Below the pieces are notes generated by a model. It was not told the origin of the DNA, searched no databases, and saw only the letters and a program-made list of their open reading frames with translations. Positions 32,021-43,662 of a stretch of 64,000 nucleotides of DNA are shown here, in pieces. The DNA comes from Pyropia haitanensis (lineage: Eukaryota; Rhodophyta; Bangiophyceae; Bangiales; Bangiaceae): contig SDUX01000004.1 in NCBI GenBank assembly GCA_008729055.1, positions 2,480,001 to 2,544,000 of the forward strand. The letters run 5' to 3'. A program made the position numbers and the translations under genes. Numbering within the stretch: position 1 is the first letter of the stretch; every line of letters begins with the position of its first letter.

Positions 32021-32429
32021 TCACCCCACTAGCACGCTGCCCGCACGAGGGCCGCAGTGAAGGTAGAGGGATACCCGCGAGTGCCTGCCGCGCGCCCGCA
32101 GGGGCGAGGTAGCGCACCGCATCGTCCCGCGGGGGGCGCGCCCAGCCGCGTCTTCAAACGCCGGCCGGCCACCCCCCCCCCCCCCAACCGGCGCCGCCGC
32201 GGGCGTCAGCGGCCAATGCTCACCGGGCGGGACCCCCCCCCACCCCCCCCCCCCCGGCTTGCGAAACGCCGGCGACGTCCGCCCGCACCGTGGTGGCCGC
32301 TGCCGGTGCGCCGCCGACCACGACGGCGGCAGCGGCGGCCGCCGGCGGCCGCCGCGGCCGCCCGGCCACCCGCGCGACGGCGGGCGGCCGCCCGCCGCGG
32401 CGACCGCCGCCGCCGCGGCGACGGCCGCG

Positions 32430-32465
<36 letters not shown>

Positions 32466-32466
32466 A

Positions 32467-32501
<35 letters not shown>

Positions 32502-32931
32502 ACGCCCGCGCCCGCGCCCGCGCCCGCCACCCCCCCGCCCCCCGCCGCGGCCGCGGCGGCGGTGGCCGCGGCGGCCGCGGCGGCCGCCACCGCCGCGGGC
32601 CCGCCCGCCGCCGCCACCGCCGCCGCGACGGCCGAGACGGCGGGGATGGCAACGGGGCGGGGCAGCCGGCCGGCAGCGTACCGCGCCACCGCCCCGCCGG
32701 CGGCGTGCGAGTGGATGGGGCCGCCCGCGCCGCCGGCGGTGGCGGGGAGACCCCAGCCGGGCAGCACCCCGGGCGGGGGGGTGCCGGGGCCCGCCGCGGC
32801 CGCGACCGCCCACGCCGCGGGCGAGCCGCCGTACGCCGCCAGGGGGGCGGGCGACCACAGGGGGGGGGGCGCGGGGGACCAGCCACCCGCGGGCGACGGC
32901 GGGCGTGGCGGCGCACGGAGGGGTGCGGCGG

Positions 32932-32983
<52 letters not shown>

Positions 32984-33823
32984 TCCGCCCCTCACCGCCG
33001 CCAAGCACGTCGCGCCCGCCGGCGGGGCGGCCGGTGCGGGCGCGGCGGGCGCGGGGAGGTCGTGGCGCCACCCCCCCCCGCCGCCCTCCTTGTCCGCCCC
33101 CCGCGGGGTGGCGAGGCCTAGCGCCCGCCGCACCGCCTCGTACTCGGCCGCCCGCACGGCGGTGGCGTAGCCGAGGCCCGCGAGGAGGCCCAGCTCCAGG
33201 CCGTTGAGCTCCGCGACGCCCACCCCCCCGACCACCGCCCAGCCGCCGTTGGACAGGTGCGCGTCCTCGTGGGTCTTGGCGGCCAGCAGCAGCGCCGCGA
33301 GCACCAGCCGGTGCACCGTGAGGCCGTTGAGGGGCACCGCGGGGGGGGGGGGGGGGGGGTGCGCCGGTGGCGGCTCGGGACCCGCCCGGGCCGCGGCGCC
33401 GCCGCCGCCGACGCGGCGGCCGTCGACGCCCCACCGGGTGGAGCGGGAGAGGTACGCGACGGCCAGCACCCACGTCTCGGGGGCGACGCCCCCATACTCG
33501 CCGAGCCGCTCCACGTACGCTTCCACGCCAACGCCCGGCGGCGCGACGCCGTGAAAGGGGGTGGGCGTGCCTCCCGTGCCGACGCCGCCGCCACCGCAAA
33601 AGCCGCCGTCACACACCCCGCCCCACGGGGTTCCCCCCGCGCACGGCGCGTGCCCCGCGGCCGCGCACGACCGAGCGGCCGCGTCGGCAGCGGCGGTGAG
33701 CCACGCGGTGACCGCGACGGGGGGCGCGACGGGAGACGGCGGGAAGGGCGCCGTCGTGACGGCGGTGGGGGAGGTGGACGGGGGGGGGAGCAGGGGCGGG
33801 GCGGCGGGTGGTGGCTCCTCCAT
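32021..33823 (-). CDS. PHO80-like (P/U-type) cyclin with low-complexity C-terminus
   Basis: 600 codons from the ATG at 33823. The cyclin box (about residues 90-235) matches PHO80-type cyclins: TPFHGVAPPGVGVEAYVERL, then ETWVLAVAYLSR, a Gly/Pro insertion, LNGLTVHRLVLAALLLAAKT, LSNGGWAVVGGVGVAELNGL and ELGLLAGLGYATAV. Such cyclins bind CDKs of the PHO85 type and act in nutrient signalling and the cell cycle. The C-terminal ~350 residues are Ala/Gly/Pro-rich and include a Gly-Ala repeat coded by a GGGCGC hexanucleotide array. The extreme C-terminus crosses C runs near 32170-32184 and 32228-32253, so its frame beyond there is uncertain. The 5' flank holds a 22-bp minisatellite. Confidence 0.8.
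32431..32526. repeat. GCGCCC hexanucleotide array inside the cyclin gene
   Basis: About 16 units of six bases, with two or three single-base variants. On the minus strand they encode Gly-Ala with occasional Val. Confidence 0.85.
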
Positions 33824-33989
33824 GGTGTGGGCACCAACCGGAAAGGGAACAACGAAAAAGGGGACCGGGCGTCAGGGGGAGGGAAGGGAAGAGGACAAGG
33901 AAAGGGGAAAAAAGGGGAAAGAGGGGCGGTAGTGGCGGGCAGAGGGCGGATCGGTGTGTGCGGGGAGCGTCGGTCGGCGCGGGGGGCAG

Positions 33990-34146
33990 CGCCGCTAGCC
34001 GCAGAGGGCACCGTCGGTAGCAGCAGCGGCGGGAAACGTCGGTAGCCGCGGAGGAGAGCGTCGGTAGCCGCGGCGGGAAGCGCCGGTAGCCACGGCGAGG
34101 AGCGACGGTAGCCGCAGAGGGCCGCGTCGGTAGTCGCAGAGAGGGC
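33990..34146. repeat. 22-bp minisatellite, seven units
   Basis: Unit starts are at 33990, 34012, 34037, 34059, 34081, 34103 and 34125. All units are 22 bases except the second (25). The consensus begins CGTCGGTAGCCGCGG. It lies about 170 bases upstream of the cyclin start codon on that gene's 5' side. Confidence 0.85.
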
Positions 34147-35047
34147 ACCACCAGCAGCAGGCAGCGGGGAGTGCTGGCAGCCACGAGGATAGCGCCACGG
34201 GCGTGGACGGGTGGATCGGGGCGTCCGTGACCAACAAAATGGTCCTCACCCGGTGGCCACCGCCGTGCAGACGGGCGCGCCGGGGAGCAAGACAAAACGT
34301 CCGAGGCGGTGGGAGGCGGCGCACGCCGCGGCGCCACGCCGATCCGTACCGGCAGGTCCCGGCAACACGGCCGCGACGCTCCTAGCGGCCACGGCCGCCA
34401 CGGACGCGCGCCGCGGGCGGGCGGCCGTCACCACATCCGCCGTGCAAGCGACGGCGGTCGCGGCGCGGCGGCGGGCACGCGCGGGGCGGGGGGGGGGGTG
34501 GGGGGGGGGGCGGCGCCCGGAGTCACCCCCACGCGCGCACGCGCGCAGCGACGCGGGCCACGTCCGCCGGCCGCCGCCGTTGGTGGCCACCGGCGTCGCC
34601 GCCGTTGGTGGCCACCGGCGTCGCCGCCTGTCGCCGCGGCGGCCGGCGCACGCCACCCCCCCCCCCCCCTTACCGGCCGCGCGGCGTCGACAGCAGGGAG
34701 GAGGGAGGGCGGGAGGGACGGAGCGAGTCGGGTGGTGGAGGGGAGCGGGAGGTGGCGTGGGATACGATCGGACCGAGGGGGGAGGGGGGGGGGGGGGGGG
34801 GGGTGGTGGAGGGGCAACAACGACCGCCCGGCCCGCCGGGCCGCGGCGGCGGCGTGGCGTGGCGCGGCCAACCAAAAAAAAACGCCCGCCGGCGGCCACG
34901 CCGCCGACGCGCGCGGGGGGGGGGGGGGCGGGGGGGCGGCGGCGGCCGCGGCGGCGGCACCGCGGGGGCGGCCACCCCGCCGCGGCGGCGCGATTTCGCA
35001 ACGGCGCGGCCGCCGCGGCGGCGCCGCCGCCACCGCCGCGCTCGCCA

Positions 35048-35088
<41 letters not shown>

Positions 35089-35365
35089 CGCCGTGCCTCG
35101 GCGGCCGGCAGTCGGCTGCCGCGGCACGCCGCGGTGGGCGGCGGGGACGCTGGTGGAGCGCCGGCGGGGGGGGAGAGGGGGGGAAGGAGGGAGGGAGGGG
35201 TGGCGACGGGGGTGGAAGGGGGGGGGGGGGGAGGGACCCGCGGCGTGAGGAGCGCCGCCCGGCCGCCGCGCGGCACGGCGGGGAAGGGGCACGGCGCGGG
35301 GGGGGAGAGCGCCGCACGGCCACCCCGAGACCCCGCCTGCCGGCCGCGGCGGCAGTGGCGGTGGG

Positions 35366-35425
<60 letters not shown>

Positions 35426-36283
35426 CCAAAAAAACCGCCACGGTGGTGGTGACCAGCAGGCGGGGTGGAGGCGGGCGTAGGATACGGCGCGCGCCTACAC
35501 CGGCGGGGCCCGCGCCGCGGCTCGCGGCGGCACGCGCGACGCGCGCAACGCCGACGCCGCGGTGACCGCCGGCCGCGGGCACGGCGGCTAGCGGGGCTGT
35601 CGCGCAGGGGGGGCGGGGCGGGAGGGGGGGGGGGGGGGGGGGGGGACAAGCGAGGGAACGAGGACGCCGCGCCCGCCGCGCGGCCGCGTTACCTGGCTGC
35701 AGCTGCCACTGTGTGCAGGGGGCACCCGGCGTGGAGGCGGCACTTGGGGGGGGGGGGGGGGGGGTGCCTGCGCGTGTGCTGCGCCACGGCCGCCGCGCTG
35801 TGCGCGGCGGCCGGCGGCGGCGGACCCTACACGGCGCCTCGCGCGGTGGTTGGGCGGGGCGTTGTGGGGGGGTGGGGGGGGGGGGGGGGGTGGAGCGGCT
35901 CGTGACAGGGCGTGTGTGCCAGGCGTCGCGACGGACCCGCCCCCCCCGACACCCGCGTGGCTGGCGGTGTGGTGTTGTAGCAGGGCGCTGATTGGCTGGC
36001 CCTGTGGTGGCGGTCGCCGGTTGATTGGCGGGGGGGGGGGGTCGTCGCTCTGCCACGCCCCCCCCTGCTCGGCGGCTCGCAACGTCGCCGACGACACGGG
36101 GGAGGGGGGGGGGGGGGTTGGCCCACGCGCGAGCGGCCGCGCGCTCCCGCGGCCGCGGCGCGCGACTGCCGCCGGCGGCGCGGCTCGTTCTTGTTCAAAT
36201 GCGCCGCCGCCGCGCGCGCCCCCCACAGCTCGGCAAGGGGAGTGGGGGGCAGCACGTACACGGACACATCAATGCGTATTTGG

Positions 36284-36309
36284 AAAAAAAAAAAAAAAAA
36301 AAAAAAAAA
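36284..36309 (+). repeat. 26-base A homopolymer
   Basis: An isolated A tract in very GC-rich DNA. It could be the tail of a retroposed sequence, but no source gene is recognisable just upstream and I saw no flanking duplication. Confidence 0.8.
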
Positions 36310-39300
36310 GAAAACAGAGGTGGGCGGCACGACCCCCTTCAGAGGGATCGTGAGAGCGTCCTTACACCTCCTGGGTCACCGGGAGCCGCCGCGGGGCCGC
36401 GGTTTGGAAGCAACGCAGGTGTTGGAACCCGCGGGAGGATGTGGCGGGGCGAGAGCGCAAAGGACTCCGAAAAGACTGTAGGGCGTCACGACTCCCTGCG
36501 CTCTGGCAAGCAGCCGCGCCTTTCGGTGGGGCGCCGCGCAGCCGGCGGCCGCCGTCGCGCCCCCACCCCGCGGCCGTGGAAACCGCCTGCCGAGGGCGGC
36601 CGCGCGACCGGCGGGGCTGGGGCGGACGCGCGGGGTGGGTGTCCCCCCTTGCTGGCCCTCTTCCTGCGGCCGGATTCGCGGCGCTGTCTGCCTGGTGCGC
36701 CCGTGGCGTTTGGCAGCGAGGAGCGGAACGCCCAGTGTCGCGGCGGCGCGTGCCACACAGCCTCGACTAGCTAGGGGGGGTGCCGGCAGTCACGACGGCG
36801 AGACGAGCCATTTCTTCGTTTGCGGCTGCGTGGGTCTGCGCGTTTTGGGTGGGGAAAAAAACCACCTCCGTCGCGGACATTGGCGCAGAGGCTGGCACGC
36901 GCCGCCCGCGGCGTGGTCGCCGCGGTGTGGTGGCGCCGCGCGCCGCGCACGGGAACCGCGCCGCCTGCTTTGTCTGCGCGAGGTGCCGCCGCACGCGGGG
37001 GCGAGTCCCCAGTTGGGGGGCAGCGCCTGGGCTGGCAGGGTGCCGGCAACGCGGGGGTGGTGGTGCTGCCGGCGGCGGGGGGGGTGGTGCTGCTGGGGGC
37101 GGGGGTGCTGCGGGGGGCGGGGGTGGTGTCGTTGGTGCCACGCCCAGCCGGGACGCTGCAAGGGTGGGCGGGCTGGGGCCGGGTCGGCGCGTGGGGTGGC
37201 AGCGGCAGGAACCAGAACGCAGCCGCCATGGGCGTGGCAGGCCCCAGCGCCCGGCGCGCCGCCGTGCGTCGGGGGATGGCCGCCCACGTTGCGGCGGGGG
37301 GTGGTGGCGCGGCGGCGGCGCGCGGGGGAGGTGGTCGCGTTGGGGGGGGGGGCGGCCGACGTGGGCGGCCGCGTCGACGGCGACCGCCGCGTGCGTTCCC
37401 GGCACGGTGGCACCGGCGGGCGCCCGGGGGGGTGGACGGAGACGGCCACCGCGGACGGCGGCGGCGGCGGGCGCCGGCGGCGGCGGCGTGGCCGGCGGCG
37501 GCGGCTGACGAGAGAGGGTGCCCCCACCCGCGGGGCGGTGGGCTCATGGAGTGGTGCCGTCCGTGGCCACACGTGGCCGTAGCGGCTCCGCCACGCGTCC
37601 CGCTCCGCCTTGGGACAGCACGCCGCCACTTTCACTGGGTCCAGCTGCAGCTGGGGGGGATTGCCCAGCGCTCTGGCAGCCACCGCGATGAACGGCCTCA
37701 CCCTCGCGTTTCCCTGCGCCCTCCCACCTCGTTCGTGCGCAGGGGGAGGTGGTCAGCGGCCGCAGCAGGCGGGTGGTTTTTCTTTGGTTGGTGATGCTGT
37801 TTACGGCGGCGACCACTGCCCCACCCACCCCGCCGTGCCCGACGGAGATGCTCCCCAGCCGACCCGTGGCCGGCGGCCGCATCCGACTCTATAGGGTCCC
37901 TTCCCCCCCGTGCCACCGCTGGTCTTCATCCAGGCGTCCCCGTCAGGCGTCCCCGCCAGGGCGCACAAACACGAACTTCGACGGCAGCGGCGGCGGCGGC
38001 GGCGGCGGCGGCCACCGCTACTGAACGGGGCGGCGGTGTGGGGGCGGCGCCGCTCAGCCAGCTAGCCTGCTAGCCACCGCGAAAGAACCCGCTGCCACCG
38101 CCAACATCCCCAAAGAGCGGCTGTCACCCCAGCCGTTGAGAGTGAATGGATGGGGGGGCAGCGACACGGCCGTGGCCCGCGGCTGAGGGTGGCGGGGGTG
38201 CCGGCCAGCCTGACGTGGCAATAAGGTGGGTGGCGGGTGGGCCCGCCGCCGACGCACAGCCAATGGCCGTCGTGGTGGCACGGCGCGAGGAGGAGCGGCT
38301 GGCCCGCCGGCACATCGTCAGCTCTTTCGTTTTGCGCATCGACACCCGTATCGACTTTTTTGATGCAGTGTCAACCATCGAAACGGGGTTTCGACGCGCC
38401 GTCCGATACGCGACGGTTTGCGTATCGAGCCCATCCTGGGATGGGCTGTAACCTCGCGCCGTCGATGAGGTCCTTTACAGGCAGTCGTTTAGTTATCTCG
38501 AGAGCGACAGTGCGGAAGCGCATTGATTGGCCAGCCGAGCGGATCACGCGACTCGGCCGACACTGAACCGACCCTATCCGTGCCTGCTGGCTCGCGTGGG
38601 ACTTGGCCTCTGTTTCGTCGACCTCGGAGCCCCGCGCACCAGGCGCTCGCCGCGGCGGGCAACAGGTACAGTCTGTATCCGGTTAAGTGTGGCTTGGTTC
38701 TGTGTGGTCCGCACATAACCAAGCCAGAAAGCCCGAGATCAACTCCTCTACAGCGTACTGTCTCCATGCCCGGCTGACATCTAAATTCCTGCTTACGCAC
38801 TTAGAACCGTACGACGATGATAATCGTGTCAAGTACAAAGAGTGATGAGCAATGATGTGTGCCCGCCGTTCAGTCGTCCAGGCCGAGCCGCCTGCTGGTC
38901 TGGTAGTGAAGCCATCACGTCTGGCCATGTCGAGGGAGTCGGGCGGGAGCAGAAAGAGCAGGTTGCCCGGTGCTGGCTGGCGGCTGAGGACGACTCCCAG
39001 GCCATTGACGAGATGGTGGACATGGTTTTGGCGAGTGAGGAAGACGACGCTTGACGACGAACAGGAAAGTTCTGTTTGAGAAGCGCAGATGCTCTGGCCG
39101 CACTTAAGGACACAAATCAGCAGCGACTAGGCCTAGTACTACTGCCAGTCTCCGTGCGGTTGACCCGTGTCCGCACGCGGTGGCGCGGGGTCAAGGTCGA
39201 GCGAACCACAGCACAGCCTCACACGCCTGTCCCCGCGTTGGACTTGCTGGACAGCAATACGTTTTTACTAGCACTTAATGATCAGATTCTAAGGTCTCTC

Positions 39301-39344
39301 AAGCATTCAGTCGACGGACTCATAAGTCACCAGGAAAAGTACAA

Positions 39345-40028
39345 ATGGGCATGGGCTACATCTTGGCCACATGGCCACGGATAACCGCGCGCAGATTTGA
39401 CGCGGTGCTGGCGAGGACGTTGGTCGGCGCGCAGCCGTCCGGTGCGCGCACGCAGGGCTTGCACGCGGTGGCTGAGAAGGTTCTCGCGGAGAGGGCGCGG
39501 GACCTGTCACGGTGCCGGCGTCTGGTGCTCGCCGCGTGCATCGGTGACGCGGTGGGGAGCTTGTTGCTGGCTGCTCGCGGGCACCTGCCGACGCGGGCGG
39601 TGCAGCTGGGCGTGCACGAGGCGCTAAAGGCGCTGCTGCTCGCTTCGGGCGTCGGCGCCGCCGCGTCGCGCGCTGTGCGGGGGTGGTGGAGAACGCGACG
39701 CGGGCCGCGTCAGGGAGGGCGCTGCCGCGGCGGCGGCGTCCCCGCCGCCGTGCCGTCGCGGCTGCCGCTGCCGCCGCTGCCGCCGCTGTCGTTGCCGCGG
39801 CCGCCGCTACCGTCACTTGCGGGCACGGCCGCCGCGGCGGTCGATTTGGTCGCCGCTGCGCGTGGCGGCGGCTCCGCGGCGGTCAGCCGCGGCGGCCGCC
39901 GAGGCGCCGCCGCCCGCGGGCCGCCGCGGCCGGCCGCGGCGGCGGCAGCGGCGACGGCGGCGGCGGCAAGGGCGGCAGCGGCACGGCGGCGGCGGCGTTG
40001 GTGGCGGCGACGACGGCGGCGGCGCTGA
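39345..40028 (+). CDS. Hypothetical protein, weak candidate
   Basis: The ATG at 39345 opens 227 codons. The first ~115 residues look gene-like and helical (RFDAVLARTLVGAQPSG, GLHAVAEKVLAERARDLSR, AVQLGVHEALKALLLASG). After that the frame turns into Pro/Ala/Arg low complexity. From about 39950 the frame starting at 39683 reads TRAGRVGQPRG then CFACPHCWRCK, so a frame change could be needed here too. I do not recognise the family. Confidence 0.3.
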   Translation: MGMGYILATWPRITARRFDAVLARTLVGAQPSGARTQGLHAVAEKVLAERARDLSRCRRLVLAACIGDAVGSLLLAARGHLPTRAVQLGVHEALKALLLASGVGAAASRAVRGWWRTRRGPRQGGRCRGGGVPAAVPSRLPLPPLPPLSLPRPPLPSLAGTAAAAVDLVAAARGGGSAAVSRGGRRGAAARGPPRPAAAAAAATAAAARAAAARRRRRWWRRRRRRR

Positions 40029-40492
40029 CAAGGGCGGGGCGGGTGGGGCAGCCGCGGGGGTGCTTCGCCTGCCCCCATTGCTGGCGTTGTAAGTTTGTTG
40101 GGGGGGGGTGGTGTGGTGGGAGGGTGATTGAGGGGTGGTGTGCTGGTGGGCGGGGTGGTGGTGGCGTGGCGGTGGTGGGCTGGTTGTGGCGGCGTGTGGT
40201 GACGGTGGGGTGGTGGCGGTGGGGTGGGGGCGGCAACAGACGTGGCGGAGCACTTCGGGGGGATGCCCTGTCGCGTTCTGGGAGGGTGGGAGCGGGGTGG
40301 CGGCTGTGGTGGGTCACGGGTGGAGGTTTCGGTTGTCGTGGGATGGGAAGGTGGCTGTGTTTGGGTGGCGGTGTTTAGGTGGTGGTTTTTTTGGTGGTTA
40401 TTTTTTTGTGTGATGGTGGTGTGGTTCCGACGGCGTGGTGGTGGTGGCGACGTTGGCGGGTGGTGTTGGCGACGGTCACGGACGTGGCGGGG

Positions 40493-40712
40493 TAGCTGGG
40501 GGGCTCCTCGGCCGTGTGCGTGGCCGGCGTTGAGGATGGCGGGGTGGAGGTTGCGGGGTTGTGGTGGTGGGGTGGTCGCTCGCGGGGTGGTGGTTGTCGG
40601 GCGGTGGTGGTGGTGGGGTGGTGGGGGCGGGGTGGTGGTGGCGGCGACGTGGTGGTGGCGACGGACGTGGCAGGCACTTTGGGACGGTGCCCCGTCGCTT
40701 CCTGGGTGGTGG
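40493..40712. repeat. Duplicated ~220-bp GT-rich block, copy 1
   Basis: Begins TAGCTGGGGGGCTCC and ends near CGTCGCTTCCTGGGTGGTGG. It closely matches 41244-41462, with the two ends conserved best. A shorter, more diverged third copy of the right end lies at about 40237-40290. Confidence 0.7.
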
Positions 40713-41243
40713 GGGTTGGGGGGGGGGGGGGGGCACGCCGACACGCCGCCGCCTCTGCCGCCACCGCCAGCTGCTGTCATTGCTGACTCGGCCATCGCTT
40801 CTCCCGCAGCTGCCACTTGTGCCACTGCCTTTTTCTTTTTTTTTCAGCTGTTGTTTTTTTTCTTTTTGGGAGGTGGGCGCGAGGGATGTGGGGAGCTGAC
40901 CGGAGGGGGGGGGGCGGCGGTGGAGGGCGAGAGCGGAGGGGCGGCTGAGGGGAGGGGCGTGATGGTGGCGGCGGCGGTGGCGGAGACGGCGGCAAGGTCG
41001 ACGGTGTTGGCGGCGGCGGCAAGATCGACGGCGGCGGCGTTGGTGGCGGCTGCGGCAAGTGCAAGACGGCGGCGGCGGCGGCGGCGGCGGCAAGGGCGGC
41101 GGTGACAGAGGCGACGACGGCAGCGGGCGGCGACAAGAACAAGACGGCGGCGGCGGCGGCGGCAGCGGCAGGCGCGGCGGCAAGTACAAGTCAGCGGCGG
41201 GGGCGGCGGGGGTTATGTCGGCGGCAGGTTTGTGGTGGCGGGA

Positions 41244-41462
41244 TAGCTGAGGTGCTCCCTGGCCGTGTGCGTGGCCGGCGTTGAGGATGGCGGGGTGGTG
41301 GCTGGCGTGGCGATGATGGTGAGGTGGTGGCTGGCGGGGTGGTGGCTGGCGGGATGGTGGTGGTGGTGGGCTGGTGGGGGCAGCGTGGTGGTGGCGGCGA
41401 CGTGGTGGTGGCGACGGACGTGGCGGGCACATTGGGAGGGTGCCCCGTCGCGTCCTGGGTGG
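41244..41462. repeat. Duplicated ~220-bp GT-rich block, copy 2
   Basis: Begins TAGCTGAGGTGCTCC, shares GGCCGTGTGCGTGGCCGGCG with copy 1, and ends CGTCGCGTCCTGGGTGG. Same orientation, about 750 bp from copy 1. Confidence 0.7.
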
Positions 41463-42456
41463 TGCGCTGACGAAAAACAGCGAGCAGGGCGGAGCGCAGT
41501 GTCGCCCGCCACTCGCATCGGCACCTTATAGAGCGATGCGGAGGAGATGGGCAGCCGATACGATTGTACTGCATCGCAGGCGCACACGAGACTCGGAAAT
41601 CCCACGGTCACGTGTGCTGTAGTTCTCGGTCTCGCGACTTGGCGCCTATCGAAGCCCCGTCGGCGGATGGCGCATCGAAACGCCGTATCGACTCTAGCCC
41701 GAGACCCAACGCTGATGCGCCATCGAAGCCGACGCGGTTTGCAGCATTCGATGGGGAAAACAAAGTTGTTGACGATGTCCGTGGCATGGTGCCGCAGGGC
41801 GGCAGCCCCAGCGCTACTTAACTGGGGAATCGCGGTCGGTGGCAGCGACAAAGATGGACCAGCTGATGACGAGCCCTCTCTTCGTGCGCCATCGTGAGCC
41901 ATCAGCTGGCAGCGCCAATCGTCGATCGGTGACCAGCAGCGGTCGACGATGCCAGCAGAATAGTCGACCAATTGAGCGAATCTGCTTCCCTTCAATTAAG
42001 CTGGCGATGAGGGCATGGCCCCGCGGGGCTTGGCCGAACCCGAGCGCCGCCTGTCGTCGACGTGCGGCGGCCGAAATTGCGGTCCATGGGCGCTGTTATT
42101 GGTGGCGGCGGGCATTCCACGCCGGCCGGTGCGCCGGGCGTGGCCGAATGGGCTGCGCCGTGGGGTGACACGATTTTTTCGGCTCGCCCACTCCCACCGA
42201 TGAATGCTCTCTGCGTGATAGTCACAGAGACGCCGGCGTCGGCGCCAGCTCATCAGCGCAAGCGGCCCTCGGCCGTGCTGTACCTCGCGCCGCCGCCAAC
42301 AACTCTGTTCCCTCGACACCACCAGACTCACTACCGCACCGAACGCTTCCTGTACCCCACCCCGACAGTACACCACCACCACACCGTGTCTGTTGCCGCT
42401 CCCAGTCTGCACCGCCACGCAGCATTGCCTTCCCCGCTTCCCCCTCCCTCCTGACC

Positions 42457-43662
42457 ATGGCGTTTGTGACTGCTGTCGGCGTTGGCGCGCCGACCCGGTC
42501 GACGCTGGCGCCCACGCGGCGCCATGCGCTGACGCGGTCGCGCCCGGTAGGCGGCCGCGCCGCCCGTGTGGCGGCCGCGGCGGCGGTGCGGATGGACGCG
42601 GGGGCGGAGGCGTCTGGTTCGCCGGGCACGCCCAAGCCCGTTGGCATTGGCATCATTGGCTGCGGCCGCATTGGCCAGGTGCACGCCAAGGCCATCTCGT
42701 CCACGCTGGGCGCGAAGCTGGTGGCCGTCGCGGACCCGTTTGAGAAGTTTGGCCGGTCGGTGGCGGCGGAGTTTTCCACCACCTGGGTGGCCGACTGGAA
42801 GGAGCTGGTCGCCAACCCCGACGTGGACGGCGTTGTCATTGGCTCCCCGACGCCCTTTCACGCGGAGCAGATCATTGCGTGTGCCGAGGCGGGCAAGGCC
42901 ATCTTTTGCGAGAAGCCCATCAGCAACGACCTCGCCACCATTGACTCGTGCCTCGAGGTGGTGGAGCGGACGGGCGTGAAGCTGCTGGTCGGCTTCCAGC
43001 GCCGCTTTGACTCGAACTTCCAAAAGGTCAAGTCGGTCGTGTCGTCTGGGGCTATTGGCGACGTCCGCACGTTTACCATCACGAGCCGCGACCCGTCGCC
43101 GCCGCCCGCCGACTACCTTGCTAAGAGCGGGGGCATCTTTCTGGATATGGCGAGCCACGACTTTGACATGGCGCGCTTTGTGTGTGGTGCCGAGATTGAG
43201 AGCGTCTACGTGACGGGCGCGGCGATCGAGAGCGCTGCCCAGGAGGCGGGCGACCTCGACACGGTGGTGACGGTGCTCAAGATGAGCAACGGCGCGTTTG
43301 GGACGATTGAGAACAGCCGGCGGTGCGGCTTTGGCTACGACCAGCGCATCGAGGTGTTTGGCGGCAAGGGCAGCGTCACGGGCAGCAACAAGTCTGCCGA
43401 CACGGTGACGGTCAGCACCGAGGCGGGCATTGGCGCTGGGCTGCCGTACGACTTTTTCATGGACCGGTACGCGGCTGCCTACACGGGCATCATGGGCGCG
43501 TTTGTGACGATGGTGGCCCAGGATGGGGCGGTGCCCGTCGGGGGGGCCGACGGCCGGGCGCCCATTGTGGCTGCCAAGGCTGCCCAGCTGAGTGTCCAGG
43601 AGGGGCGTCTGGTGCGGTTGGACGAGGTGGACCTGGTCAAGGCGGCGGCTGGGGTGGCATGA
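42457..43662 (+). CDS. Gfo/Idh/MocA oxidoreductase, inositol 2-dehydrogenase-like, probably plastid
   Basis: 401 residues from an ATG in a CCATGG context. Residues 1-~55 are Ala/Arg/Thr-rich and transit-peptide-like. The NAD(P) loop is IGIIGCGRIGQVHAK (GCGRIG at 68-73). IFCEKPIS carries the catalytic Lys, GFQRRFDSNF follows, and GIFLDMASHDFDMARF has the Asp and His of the inositol dehydrogenase active site. These match IolG-type myo-inositol 2-dehydrogenase best, which oxidises myo-inositol to scyllo-inosose with NAD+. Other sugar or polyol substrates are possible in this broad family. No other inositol-catabolism gene is in view. No intron. Confidence 0.88.
   Translation: MAFVTAVGVGAPTRSTLAPTRRHALTRSRPVGGRAARVAAAAAVRMDAGAEASGSPGTPKPVGIGIIGCGRIGQVHAKAISSTLGAKLVAVADPFEKFGRSVAAEFSTTWVADWKELVANPDVDGVVIGSPTPFHAEQIIACAEAGKAIFCEKPISNDLATIDSCLEVVERTGVKLLVGFQRRFDSNFQKVKSVVSSGAIGDVRTFTITSRDPSPPPADYLAKSGGIFLDMASHDFDMARFVCGAEIESVYVTGAAIESAAQEAGDLDTVVTVLKMSNGAFGTIENSRRCGFGYDQRIEVFGGKGSVTGSNKSADTVTVSTEAGIGAGLPYDFFMDRYAAAYTGIMGAFVTMVAQDGAVPVGGADGRAPIVAAKAAQLSVQEGRLVRLDEVDLVKAAAGVA

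Larger units (their letters stand above)
33824..39344. other. Long repeat-rich intergenic stretch
   Basis: 5.5 kb without a supportable gene. 34200-36100 is dominated by G runs and GCC/GGC simple sequence. A 26-base A run lies at 36284-36309. 36780-37560 is GTG/GGC-rich. 38050-39340 is closer to average composition; it holds short frames such as one ending AIDEMVDMVLASEEDDA at 39054, which may be the remnant of a gene or element but which I cannot identify. Confidence 0.5.
40029..42456. other. Intergenic, GT-rich repeats then moderate GC
   Basis: 40090-41470 is G+T-rich on the + strand, built of GTG/GGT units, and contains a duplicated ~220-bp block. T runs occur near 40384-40410 and 40833-40865. 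41500-42200 is of moderate GC with several short CATCGAA-type motifs near 41640-41760, loosely echoed near 38370. 42230-42450 is C-rich and leads to the ATG at 42457. No gene seen. Confidence 0.55.

Noticed and set aside
34428..36056. Minus-strand frame of 542 codons in the low-complexity stretch
   Set aside because: Pro/Arg/Ala only, crosses many homopolymers, and all frames are equally open.
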